A DNA stretch of 37,476 nucleotides from an uncultured bacterium (GTDB lineage Bacteria; Chloroflexota; Anaerolineae; J036; Brachytrichaceae), in NCBI GenBank assembly GCA_903921365.1, contig CAIXPS010000565.1:1-37476 (forward strand), given 5' to 3'. Shown in pieces: positions 16,846-24,960 of this stretch. Position numbers and translations under genes: made by a program. Each line of letters opens with the position of its first letter. Positions within the stretch are counted from its first letter, which is position 1. Below the pieces are notes generated by a model. It worked only from the letters and a program-made list of their open reading frames with translations. It searched no databases and was not told the origin of the DNA.

Positions 16846-16922
16846 GATTGGGGATTAGAGATTCGAGATCAGGGCTCGGATTTCAATCTCCACGCGAAGC
16901 GTCCAATCTCTAATCTCCCTTC
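16846..16922. repeat. Heptad-repeat palindromic element overlapping the mutM stop codon
   Basis: Heptads GATTGGG, GATTAGA, GATTCGA and GATCAGG run along the plus strand from about 16852, and the opposite arm CCAATCTCTAATCTCC ends the element, so it can fold as a hairpin. It shares a 22-nt identical core with the recN insert. The TAG stop of mutM (16910-16912) lies inside the right arm, so the last residues of MutM (EKGD) come from repeat sequence. Confidence 0.8.
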
Positions 16923-17836
16923 TCTAACCTCTGACACTCTGCGCAAAAGTGCGTGCTGCGCTGCCCGACAATGATACGCGTGATGGGGGCGCCGCAGGCA
17001 ACGCATGGTTTACCGGTCTGGCCGTAGACTTGGAAGCTCTCCTGGTAGTTGCCGCCGGGATAGACCCAGTCGAAGCTCGCGCCGTTTGCGCGCACGCCAT
17101 CATTAAGCACCTTGTGAATGGCCTCGTGCAGGCGCAGCGCTTCTGCCGCGGTCAACGATTGCGCCAGGCGCTGCGGGTGCAGCTTCGCCCGGAAGAGCGA
17201 TTCATCGGCATAGATGTTGCCCACGCCGGCGATGAACGCCTGATTGAGCAACAGCGGTTTGAGCGCGCCGCGCCGCGATGTGATGCGCTGGACGAAGTCC
17301 GCGGCGCCGATCTGGAGCGCATCGGGGCCGGTCCTGCCCGTCACGCTGACGGGGTCGTCGACCAGGCACACGCGACCGAACTTGCGCGCGTCGTCGAAGC
17401 GCAGCGCCCAACCCTCGTCGAGCAACCACACTACGCGCGCATGCGCGCTGTAGGCCTCGGCCTGCGGGACGACGTCGAGCCGCCCGCTCATGCGCAGGTG
17501 CACCAGCATGTAGGACGGGAGAGATGAGGAGATTTGGGATTGGAGATTTGGGATTGGCGTTAGTTCGATGATGAGCCATTTGCCATGGCGACTGACGGCT
17601 GTGACGCGGCAGTTGCACGCGCGTTGTTCGAAGGTTGCGGCGGGCATGGGCCCTACTTCGCGCGCCCACAGAACGCGCGTCTCGAGGATCGTGCGCCCGA
17701 TGAGTGACGGACGGTCAATGGCTGATTGTGCTGCGCCGGGCGCCCCGTCCGTGACGTATTCCTGGCGACTTTCGCGCAACTTGCGACCTTCGCGCAACTG
17801 GCGAGCGACCGTTTCAACTTCTGGCAATTCAGGCAT
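16910..17836 (-). CDS. mutM: Formamidopyrimidine-DNA glycosylase (MutM/Fpg)
   Basis: A 308-residue base-excision repair enzyme that removes 8-oxoguanine. The N-terminus MPELPEVE supplies catalytic P2 and E3, a lysine follows in SRHGKWL, and the C-terminal zinc finger CVAC...CAEC with QRSTHFC carries the conserved arginine. Two insertions lengthen it relative to the usual 270 residues: one of about 27 residues after RQLREG, including an 18-nt tandem duplication (LREGRK then LRESRQ), and one (PIPNLQSQISSSLPSY) made by heptad repeats at 17521-17558. The stop codon is provided by another copy of the repeat. All catalytic residues are intact. It starts 9 nt after the GNAT gene, in the same block. 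Confidence 0.96.
   Translation of the reverse strand: MPELPEVETVARQLREGRKLRESRQEYVTDGAPGAAQSAIDRPSLIGRTILETRVLWAREVGPMPAATFEQRACNCRVTAVSRHGKWLIIELTPIPNLQSQISSSLPSYMLVHLRMSGRLDVVPQAEAYSAHARVVWLLDEGWALRFDDARKFGRVCLVDDPVSVTGRTGPDALQIGAADFVQRITSRRGALKPLLLNQAFIAGVGNIYADESLFRAKLHPQRLAQSLTAAEALRLHEAIHKVLNDGVRANGASFDWVYPGGNYQESFQVYGQTGKPCVACGAPITRIIVGQRSTHFCAECQRLEKGD
17521..17558. repeat. GATTTGG/GATTGGA heptad array inside mutM
   Basis: Four 7-nt units (GATTTGG, GATTGGA, GATTTGG, GATTGGC) in a row follow GAGATGAGGA. They encode PIPNLQSQIS in MutM between the catalytic lysine strand and the HLRMSGRL segment. They lack the CCACGCGAAGCG core of the other two copies. Confidence 0.75.
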
Positions 17837-17845
17837 ATGGCATCC

Positions 17846-18829
17846 TCAGGCGTGCTGGTCCAACAGCATGTGAACGAGCGTGCGCAGTGGTTTGAAACCC
17901 ATTGCCTGCAGCGCAGCGTGCGAGGCCTCATGCGGGCGCGACTGGGTGGCGAGCAGCGGTCTGCCGACGTAGATATCGAAATGCTTCAACGCCGGCTCCA
18001 GCAGCGCGATGCCGCAGCCTTCATCGGCGCCGGCGTCCAGCATCAGCTCGACGTGGTGCTCTGACGACTCAATGTTTACGCGCGTGCGCACAGCGCCGGC
18101 AAAGCGCGCCCCGACTTCGCCCACCAGCCAGCGTTCCGGGCTGCCGCTGAAGAAGTTGGTCAGCGACCAGCGCAGACCGAGGTGATACATGCGCTCGTCA
18201 AATGGCTCGGCGTAGGACAGTTCATCGGGCACATTCAGCCGCGTCGCGCGCCACACATTCTCGGCGTCGGCCCAGCCGGCGCGGCGAACTGCGAGGGCGC
18301 TGGCCGCCGATACATCATGCCACACGGGCTGCGCGCGCACGGACGGGCGGCGGTAATAGGCGACGGCGCCGACAGAATGGAAGCCGTGCTTTTCATACAG
18401 GTGCTGGGCGGGGCTATTGCCTTCGACCACTTGCAGGGCGATGGTGCGCGCGTTGCGGATGCGGGCATAATGGATGATCGCACTGAGCAGGGCCGAGGCA
18501 ATGCCGCGATTGCGGTGGGCCGGGTGCGTGGCCACGTTGCCGACCACCCATGTGTCACGGCGGGTGGGATTGCGCTGGATGCCCACATTACCAAGAACCC
18601 GGCCATCCTCGACCCACACAAACCCGGGTGATCCCTCCATGAGGAGCGATTCGAACGGGCCATAGTTGCGCAACATGCGGATCATGCGCAGTCCGCTTTC
18701 GTCGATGCCCTCATCGCGAAACGACAATTCGAGGAGATCGGCAATGGACGACCCATCACGCCATGCGTCAATCAGCCGGATATGCGGATCGAGCGCCTCC
18801 AGCGAAATACTACTTAAACCAGCCACCAT
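17846..18829 (-). CDS. GNAT-family N-acetyltransferase, tandem domain
   Basis: A 327-residue protein. The first GNAT domain (about 20-165) has the acetyl-CoA motif VATHPAHRNRGIASALL, then the motif B region LQVVEGNSPAQHLYEKHGF. The remaining C-terminal half looks like a second, degenerate GNAT fold without a clear Q/RxxGxG/A loop. Substrate unknown. The ATG at 18829 lies 9 nt after a TACAAT hexamer (18839-18844, minus strand), so its mRNA may be leaderless. It is the first gene of the minus-strand block leading to mutM, recO, an MFS exporter, recN and the channel. Confidence 0.85.
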   Translation of the reverse strand: MVAGLSSISLEALDPHIRLIDAWRDGSSIADLLELSFRDEGIDESGLRMIRMLRNYGPFESLLMEGSPGFVWVEDGRVLGNVGIQRNPTRRDTWVVGNVATHPAHRNRGIASALLSAIIHYARIRNARTIALQVVEGNSPAQHLYEKHGFHSVGAVAYYRRPSVRAQPVWHDVSAASALAVRRAGWADAENVWRATRLNVPDELSYAEPFDERMYHLGLRWSLTNFFSGSPERWLVGEVGARFAGAVRTRVNIESSEHHVELMLDAGADEGCGIALLEPALKHFDIYVGRPLLATQSRPHEASHAALQAMGFKPLRTLVHMLLDQHA

Positions 18830-18838
18830 GTTTTCGGT

Positions 18839-18844
18839 ATTGTA
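18839..18844 (-). promoter_or_regulatory. Candidate -10 element for a leaderless GNAT transcript
   Basis: TACAAT reads on the minus strand and ends 9 nt before the ATG at 18829, so the transcript would begin 2-3 nt before or at the start codon. There is no ribosome-binding sequence. No good -35 is seen. Confidence 0.4.
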
Positions 18845-18917
18845 CCCGCCGATACCAGGAATGGAATGCGGAGATCAAGCAGCTGTCTGGAAAGTAGTGA
18901 CAGTTCGTCATGGCTCC

Positions 18918-19165
18918 ATGTTTATCATCAGCCCACGCGTAATGGTCAACGCTCTGACCAGCAAAAGGAGTGCGGCTCCCCGGATCGCGCGGACAACAAG
19001 TTTCTCGCAGCGGCCGTTGAGGGTAAAGCAGACTACCTTGTCAGCGCGGACAAGAAACACCTTCTCAGCCTGGGCGAGTATGAAGGCATCCATATGCTGA
19101 CGGCGCGACAGTTCATCAGCAAGTTGGATGAGACTGATCGCCCGGAGCCGATTAGCAACGCTTGA
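18918..19165 (+). pseudogene. Remnant of a PIN-domain toxin (putative toxin-antitoxin VapC-like)
   Basis: From about 18968 the frame encodes ECGSPDRADNKFLAAAVEG, then KADYLVSADKKHLLSLGEYEGIHMLTARQF and a stop at 19165. This is the C-terminal half of PIN-family toxins (the DNKFL and GDKHLL acidic residues of the ribonuclease site). The N-terminal part with the first catalytic aspartate is absent; a short out-of-frame piece (FIISPRVMVNALTS from 18918) may be another remnant. So the gene is truncated and deleted internally, and no antitoxin gene adjoins it. The 534-nt gap between the GNAT and beta-helix genes holds nothing else convincing. Confidence 0.65.
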
Positions 19166-19216
19166 AATCGCCGCACACAAGCGATCCTTCGGAAACGCGC
19201 GGAGACGTCATCTCTT

Positions 19217-19237
19217 AACCGGCTTTGAGCCGGTTTT
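19217..19237 (+). terminator. Hairpin with short T-run after the PIN remnant
   Basis: AACCGGCT and AGCCGGTT pair over 8 bp around a 3-nt loop, followed by TT only. It may be the terminator of the decayed toxin gene. A second small hairpin (CCGAAT/ATTCGG) follows at about 19256-19270. Confidence 0.45.
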
Positions 19238-19363
19238 GGCTTGGCAAGCCAGACGCCGAATTCCATTCGGTGGCATTCCCGGCGCACCGAACGTGTCGTG
19301 CCGAAACCCTGCGAGAGGTGTCTGGCAGGGAGCCGGGTCCACTTTATGAGGCGACTTATGTCG

Positions 19364-21055
19364 TTAGCGCATCACGATGATCAAGCGCAACTTCCTCGTT
19401 ATGAATGTTGCCTCAAATGCCCCGATGTCGCAGTGCAGGCCAAAAGGTCGTTGAACGCCGCGCTCATCTGTGGCGGGGCAGACAGAGTCGTCGCCAGCAT
19501 CGATGGCTGGGCTTCCAGGTAAGAGCGCTAAAGTCGGAACTCGTAAGGGGTTTATATAGAGAAGTATGTTCGGTGCTGATCCTAGCCGCGGATTGGTGTT
19601 TGTCAAAGAACCACCGGCGCCAAAGTGACATGTGTCAGCGTCTTCCAGGTTGTGCCCGCCATCCATAATTCCGCCTTCTATGCCGGCGCAATTCGCGCCT
19701 GAGGAACTGTCGGCCACAATGGTGTTTGTGAGTGTTAATGTGCCACTGTTGTAAATGCCGCCCCCAAGAGAGGCCCAGTTACCAGCGATTGTGTTGTTAA
19801 CCAGATTCAGTGTTCCGGAGTAGCTGTTCAGAATAGCGCCGCCCAACCCATCAACTCCATAGGACGGTGCGTTACCGGTGAGTGTAGAGTTGCTCAAGTT
19901 CAACGCGGCATTGTTGAAGATTGCGCCCCCTTCGCTAGACCTGTTACCCATAAAAGTGCTTTCGCTCACGATGGCGATGCCTGCTCCAGTATCGTCGCCG
20001 TTGACGATGGCGCTGCCACGATCAGCGGTGTTACTGAAAAATGCACTGGCAATGACGCTTAGTATCGCGTGATTCTCAATACCGGTGGCCTCGTTTACGA
20101 ATATGCTGCGATCCACTGTAGCGATACCATCGTTCAGGATGTTGGCGCCTTGTCCATCACCACCACGAGAGAAGTAACTATCACTTATATGAACAGAACT
20201 ACCAAGTTGGTTGTATATAGCGTTTCCATACATTGCTGCATTCTCGTAAAACCAACCAGAGATAACAAAAAGGATGCCCGCGTTATAGATTGCTCCTCCA
20301 TAGCCAGGCTGACCTCCCCAAGGTTGACTCCAAGCGTGTGACCATGAAAAACCACTTTGGACAATAGTGAGGATGCCGCTGTTATAGATTGAGACTCCGT
20401 TGCATAAGCATGACTCGCCACCGAGTTGCATTCCAATGAGTGTTACGCTCGCACCTGCATCAACCTGAAAGAGGCGATGAAAATAGATATTGTCACCCGT
20501 AATGTAAATCCAGCCTACTCTACCTGCAGTACCGTCTATTGTGAGTGATTTGCTGATTTCAATCTGCCCGAATTCACCTAGATATAGCGTTTTATTGATA
20601 CGGAATACATCCGGGCTGAAGATGATGGTATCGGCATTTGCGGCATCTAGCACCACTTGACGCAGGGAGCCTGGAGCCCCGTCCACCGTGTTGGTGACCA
20701 CGCGGATGTTTTGCGCCTCGTATGCGCCGATATCGCAGTGTGCGCCAAACGGGCGCGGCATACCCCTGGCATCCGTGGGCGGGCAGTCCGCATCATCCCC
20801 CGCATCAAAAGCCTGGCTACCAGGGTGTATCGCCATCGTCGGGATAGCCAACCCTGGCTCGTTAATCTGCAAAGGACCCAGGAGTGGTATGGCGTCGCCA
20901 TCTGAGGCATCGATCACGGCCTGACGAAGCGACCCTGTCCCGGAGTCAAGCGTGTTAGTGACAGGCACAGTCGCGGCGTATACCGGTTGCGCAAATAATA
21001 GAACTACGATCGAGAGCGCAGCGAAGGTCAACAACAACAGCCCACTGTGTTTCAT
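19364..21055 (-). CDS. Secreted right-handed beta-helix protein, choice-of-anchor Q family
   Basis: A 563-residue exported protein. The ATG at 21055 has AGAGG upstream and opens a clear signal peptide (MKHSGLLLLTF, hydrophobic core, cleavage after VYA). The body is a parallel beta-helix with many GGAIYN/NSTLTGN coils. The choice-of-anchor Q tail (LLPGSPAIDAGDDSVCPATDERGVQRPFG, CDIGAFEA) is at the C-terminus. The same tail also occurs near the N-terminus (HPGSQAFDAGDDADCPPTDARGMPRPFG, CDIGAYEA), directly after a short copy of the NTLDSGTGSLRQAVIDASDGD start, which is then repeated (NTVDGAPGSLRQVVLDAANAD). So a first module has lost its beta-helix. Its role may be polysaccharide binding or adhesion; not known. 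Confidence 0.85.
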   Translation of the reverse strand: MKHSGLLLLTFAALSIVVLLFAQPVYAATVPVTNTLDSGTGSLRQAVIDASDGDAIPLLGPLQINEPGLAIPTMAIHPGSQAFDAGDDADCPPTDARGMPRPFGAHCDIGAYEAQNIRVVTNTVDGAPGSLRQVVLDAANADTIIFSPDVFRINKTLYLGEFGQIEISKSLTIDGTAGRVGWIYITGDNIYFHRLFQVDAGASVTLIGMQLGGESCLCNGVSIYNSGILTIVQSGFSWSHAWSQPWGGQPGYGGAIYNAGILFVISGWFYENAAMYGNAIYNQLGSSVHISDSYFSRGGDGQGANILNDGIATVDRSIFVNEATGIENHAILSVIASAFFSNTADRGSAIVNGDDTGAGIAIVSESTFMGNRSSEGGAIFNNAALNLSNSTLTGNAPSYGVDGLGGAILNSYSGTLNLVNNTIAGNWASLGGGIYNSGTLTLTNTIVADSSSGANCAGIEGGIMDGGHNLEDADTCHFGAGGSLTNTNPRLGSAPNILLYINPLRVPTLALLPGSPAIDAGDDSVCPATDERGVQRPFGLHCDIGAFEATFITRKLRLIIVMR

Positions 21056-21270
21056 TGTGGTATGCCTCTGTGAGTCGGCAGTGAATATTACGTCTCCATG
21101 CGTGTTGCCGTACCCGCATTCCATTCTACTCTTCAACACCCAGGGCGAGTTCTGTGTCTACCCCGGCAACGTGCGCCACGCCGAATATCTGCAGGAGTAA
21201 GAGCGTCTTAGCCGACCAGGCAGTGCCGCCCACGCGATACGTTATGCCATTTGCCTAGTACAATCACCTC
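21056..21270. other. Intergenic region between divergent beta-helix and moxR genes
   Basis: No complete gene. A frame ending TAA at 21200 on the plus strand reads LFNTQGEFCVYPGNVRHAEYLQE, which looks like a protein C-terminus but has no recognisable body; it may be a gene remnant. The last 20 nt hold the likely moxR promoter. Confidence 0.35.
21259..21264 (+). promoter_or_regulatory. Candidate -10 element for a leaderless moxR transcript
   Basis: TACAAT ends 6 nt before the GTG start at 21271, and no ribosome-binding sequence exists, which is the usual arrangement of leaderless mRNAs. No clear -35 is seen. Confidence 0.5.
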
Positions 21271-22221
21271 GTGGCACAAAAGTCTATCAGCACTGTCGCA
21301 GCCCAGCTGCGCACAAATATCCAGACGGTTGTTATTGGCAAGGATGACGTCATCGATCTCGCACTGGTCGCGTTGTTGTGCGAAGGCCATATCCTGATCG
21401 AAGACGTGCCGGGCATCGGCAAGACTACGCTGGCAAAGGCCATCGCCCGCAGCCTGAATTGTTCGTTCAAGCGCATCCAGTTCACCCCCGACCTGCTGCC
21501 CAGCGACGTCACCGGCATCTCCTATTTCAACCAGAAGACGCAGGCGTTCGAGTTCCGCGCCGGGCCCATCTTCGCCCAGGTGGTGCTGGCTGACGAGATC
21601 AACCGCGCCACACCGCGAACGCAGTCGGCGCTGCTCGAGGCGATGCAGGAGCGCCAGGTCACCGTCGAAGGCGATTCGATGGCGCTCGCGCGCCCGTTCC
21701 TTGTGATGGCGACGCAGAACCCGATTGAACTCGAAGGCACCTTCCCGTTGCCCGAGGCGCAGATCGACCGGTTCTTGTTGCGCATCAGCCTCGGCTATCC
21801 CAGCGAGGAGGAGGAGCATCGCATCCTGGCGCGCTTCGAGCGCCTGGACCCGTTCGACACACTCAAGGCGGTGGTGGATGTGGAAGACCTGCTGGCGTTG
21901 CAAGCGCAGGTGCGCGCCATTCGCGTCGAGCGCAGCGTGGCTGACTATATCGTCAAACTGTGCCGGAGCACGCGCAATGCCGCCGGTGCGCAGATAGGCG
22001 TCAGCCCGCGCGGCACCATGGCGCTGTATCGCGCTGCGCAGGCGTTTGCCGCCATCCACGGTCGCGACTATGTGCTGCCAGATGACGTCAAGACGCTGGC
22101 GCCGTATGCGCTGGCGCACCGCATCGTGGTGGACGGGCAGAGCCGCTTGCGTGGACGCAAGGCAGAAGACATCCTGCGCGACGTGCTCGAACGCACACCG
22201 GTTCCGGTGGACACGGTGTAA
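21271..22221 (+). CDS. MoxR-family AAA+ ATPase
   Basis: A 316-residue ATPase. Walker A is EDVPGIGKTT (44-53), Walker B VVLADEINRA near 106-115, sensor-1 MATQNP and the arginine finger region near EAQIDRF, followed by the lid domain. MoxR ATPases act as chaperones that assemble or activate partner proteins with VWA/DUF58 domains. GTG is used as start, just after a TACAAT element. The stop TAA shares one base with the ATG of the DUF58 gene (TAATG at 22219-22223), so translation is coupled. This is the first gene of a three-gene operon. Confidence 0.95.
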   Translation: MAQKSISTVAAQLRTNIQTVVIGKDDVIDLALVALLCEGHILIEDVPGIGKTTLAKAIARSLNCSFKRIQFTPDLLPSDVTGISYFNQKTQAFEFRAGPIFAQVVLADEINRATPRTQSALLEAMQERQVTVEGDSMALARPFLVMATQNPIELEGTFPLPEAQIDRFLLRISLGYPSEEEEHRILARFERLDPFDTLKAVVDVEDLLALQAQVRAIRVERSVADYIVKLCRSTRNAAGAQIGVSPRGTMALYRAAQAFAAIHGRDYVLPDDVKTLAPYALAHRIVVDGQSRLRGRKAEDILRDVLERTPVPVDTV

Positions 22222-23537
22222 TGCTTTTCGACGAACGCTGGATCACCCTGCTTGTGTTCATCACGCTCATCGGCGTGATCGTGCGCGCGCCTGCGTTAAC
22301 TGCGCTGGGCGTGCTCACCCTGTCGCTCGTCAGCGTCAGCGAATTTCTGCGCCGGCGCGTGTTGAAGGATGTGATTTACGAGCGGCGCTTTAACGAGACG
22401 CGCTTGTTCATGGGCGAGATACTCGAGGTCTCGTGCAACCTGACCAACCGCGGCCGCCTGCCGGTCGTCTCGCTCTTTGTGGATGACAGCGCACCCGCGG
22501 GATTGCAGCTTGCTGACGACGACCCTTCCGCGAAGTTCAACGCTGACGACCGCGTCAACCTGGCGCAACACTCAGCGCTCAAACCGGGCGAGCACACCGC
22601 GCGCGTGACGCGCCTGCGCGCCATGAAGCGCGGTTACTATTCATTTGGGACGGCGTATGTGCGCGCGTTCGACATCCTTGGCCTGTCGATGTCAGAGCGG
22701 ACTGATCGCACCGCCGATAGGCTGATTGTTTATCCCCGCGTGTTCTCGCTGGAGGCGCTCGGCCTGCCAACCCGCGACCCGTTCGGCCAGTTTGCCGCAC
22801 TGCGCCGGCTGATCGAGGACCCTTCGCGCATCATGGGCGCGCGCGATTATCGCTATGGCGATCCGTTTCGCCAGGTGCACTGGAAAGCCACCGCCCATAT
22901 GGGCCGCCTGCAGACGCGCGTGTGCGAGCACACCAGCGAACCGACCGCCGTGATCATGCTGAACGTGAGCACGTTCGAACAGGACTGGCGCGGCAGCGAC
23001 GTGGAACGCTATGAATGGGCGCTCTCTGTGGCGGGCAGCATGGCCGTGTGGGCGGGAGAGGCCGGCGTGACCATCGGCCTGTCCTCGAATGGCACCGCGC
23101 CGTATCTGCCGTCGGCATTGCGCGTGCGCCCGCGCCGTTCGCCCGGCCAACTGGCGCACGTGCTCGAAAGCCTGGCCGTGATGTATTCGTTCGCGCTCTC
23201 GTCGTTTGACATCTTCCTGCTCACCGAACAGCGCCATCTGCCCATGGGCGCGACGCAGATCGTGGTGACCGCACTGCTCACGCCTGAGATTGCCGCTGCG
23301 CTGTTGCGCTTGTACGACCTTGGAAAGAATATCATTGTGATATCGGTGGATCGCGAGCCTCCCGACATAACCAATCTGCCTTTCCCGGTTTACCACGTGC
23401 CGCCTTTAGAGTCATACTGGACGGGTGGTTACTGGGATGCAAACGGCAAGCCGGTCGATCCGGTGGTGTTGAGGGAATCACAGGTCGGCGCCGGGCAGCC
23501 CGGGCCGGCTGAACCTAAGGCAGGAGTGCGGGCGTGA
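22221..23537 (+). CDS. DUF58 domain protein
   Basis: A 438-residue protein. Two hydrophobic stretches at the N-terminus (LLVFITLIGVIVRAPALTALGVLTLSLV) anchor it in the membrane. The DUF58 core motif follows: LPTRDPFGQ, then DPSRIMGARDYRYGDPFRQVHWKATAHMG near residue 200. The C-terminal half is VWA-like. DUF58 proteins are the usual partner of MoxR ATPases and are linked to cell envelope assembly or stress, though no activity is settled. It overlaps the DUF4129-like gene by the 4-nt GTGA at 23534-23537. Confidence 0.92.
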   Translation: MLFDERWITLLVFITLIGVIVRAPALTALGVLTLSLVSVSEFLRRRVLKDVIYERRFNETRLFMGEILEVSCNLTNRGRLPVVSLFVDDSAPAGLQLADDDPSAKFNADDRVNLAQHSALKPGEHTARVTRLRAMKRGYYSFGTAYVRAFDILGLSMSERTDRTADRLIVYPRVFSLEALGLPTRDPFGQFAALRRLIEDPSRIMGARDYRYGDPFRQVHWKATAHMGRLQTRVCEHTSEPTAVIMLNVSTFEQDWRGSDVERYEWALSVAGSMAVWAGEAGVTIGLSSNGTAPYLPSALRVRPRRSPGQLAHVLESLAVMYSFALSSFDIFLLTEQRHLPMGATQIVVTALLTPEIAAALLRLYDLGKNIIVISVDREPPDITNLPFPVYHVPPLESYWTGGYWDANGKPVDPVVLRESQVGAGQPGPAEPKAGVRA

Positions 23538-24934
23538 ACCAGCGGCGCATCGCCCTGCTCATCCTGTCTGCGCTGGCCGAGGCCTCGGTGATAGAGCCGC
23601 TGCTGCTGCTCCTGCCATCGCCATTGCGGCAGGCTGAGCCAGTTGTGGCGCTTGGGGTAACGTGGGTGCTGCTGTGCGCCATCGCGTTCATGCGGCGCTG
23701 GCTGGCGCATCGCGATGCGTCCGCGCTCACACAGCGACTCGTGGCCGGCGCATGGCTGGTAGGAATGTTCGCCGCTGCACTGATCACAGTGAATTCCTCA
23801 AGCAACCTGGACCCGCGCAGCCTGTCGGTGATCTTCGTGGAGTTTTTCGGTGTATTGCTCATCTGGTGGCGCGGCATGGCGCTGGGAACAACCTCGCTGG
23901 GGCCAGACTCGGCACGACTGCGACTGCAAATCGGGGTGTTATGTTTCGTCCTGTTTGCCACCGCCACAGCTCTAAACCCGAACAACAACCTGGTTTCGTT
24001 TATCCTGCCCTTCCTGGCAGGCGCAATCTTTTCCATGCCGCTGGCGCACATCGATCACGTGGAAAAAAGCGAGAACGGGCGACCTGTGCCGTTCGATCGC
24101 AAATGGTGGCGCGGGCTGGGCTTCGGGGTCGGCATACCGCTCTTCTCCAGCATGGCTATCGCGATGCTGGTCACTGGCGATGCGCTGGGCACAGGGTTGC
24201 GCCTGTTGATCGGGATCGTCCTGTTGCCTGTGTTGGTCGTCGCCTTCGTATTCGGGTACATTATCACCTACATCGCAGCGCTCCTCTTCAGCAACATCAA
24301 GAGAAACCCGCTGGATTTAGTATCGAATTTCAGCGCCATGCTGGCGCCACTGCAGGAACAGGCAAAAAAGGCCGCCGATCCGGCAATTGTGATATCTCCC
24401 GAAGTGCGCTATGCGATAGGGCTGACTGCGCTTGCAATCATCATCATCGTGGTGATCTGGCAGACGGCGCGGGCGCGGCGCGATGCTGAGGGGGTGCGCG
24501 CCCAGAGCGACAACCTGCTGGACCTCCAGCCAGAGGAAGTGCCCCCGCCCACGATCGATGCCGCGATTCTGAACACGTTCAACCTGCGCCGCTGGCTGGC
24601 CGCGGTCACGATCCGGCGCATCTACGCGCGCATGAGCCACGAGGCGGGCAAACGCGGCTTTGGGCGCAAGCCTGCGCAGACGCCGAACGATTATGCGCCT
24701 TTCCTGTCACTAGCGTTCCCAGGCGTGGATGCCGATCTGCGCATCATCACCGACGCCTACATTGCCGCGCATTATGGCGAGGCGCCCGACACCGATGAGG
24801 GCTTGAACGCCATTCGGCAGTCCTGGGAACGCGTTCACGCTGTGCCCAGACAGAAGGGCACGGGGACAGGGGATAAGCCGGATGGAGAGAAGCGGGTTGG
24901 GAGTCGAGGCAGCGCAGGCATATTTAAGGTTTAG
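23534..24934 (+). CDS. Multi-pass membrane protein with C-terminal DUF4129-like domain
   Basis: A 466-residue protein with about seven hydrophobic segments in the first 310 residues, then a cytosolic tail. The segment from about 370 (WLAAVTIRRIYARMSHEAGKRG, QTPNDYAPFLS, ITDAYIAAHYGE) resembles DUF4129, found at the C-terminus of transglutaminase TgpA-like proteins. A transglutaminase domain itself is not present, so this may be a reduced TgpA-like partner in the MoxR-DUF58 system. Starts with GTG overlapping the DUF58 stop. The last 25 residues are Gly/Lys rich and low complexity. Convergent with the kinase gene; 26 nt between them. Confidence 0.8.
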   Translation: MNQRRIALLILSALAEASVIEPLLLLLPSPLRQAEPVVALGVTWVLLCAIAFMRRWLAHRDASALTQRLVAGAWLVGMFAAALITVNSSSNLDPRSLSVIFVEFFGVLLIWWRGMALGTTSLGPDSARLRLQIGVLCFVLFATATALNPNNNLVSFILPFLAGAIFSMPLAHIDHVEKSENGRPVPFDRKWWRGLGFGVGIPLFSSMAIAMLVTGDALGTGLRLLIGIVLLPVLVVAFVFGYIITYIAALLFSNIKRNPLDLVSNFSAMLAPLQEQAKKAADPAIVISPEVRYAIGLTALAIIIIVVIWQTARARRDAEGVRAQSDNLLDLQPEEVPPPTIDAAILNTFNLRRWLAAVTIRRIYARMSHEAGKRGFGRKPAQTPNDYAPFLSLAFPGVDADLRIITDAYIAAHYGEAPDTDEGLNAIRQSWERVHAVPRQKGTGTGDKPDGEKRVGSRGSAGIFKV

Positions 24935-24960
24935 ACGCGCTGGGACAAAAAGGGGGGTGT

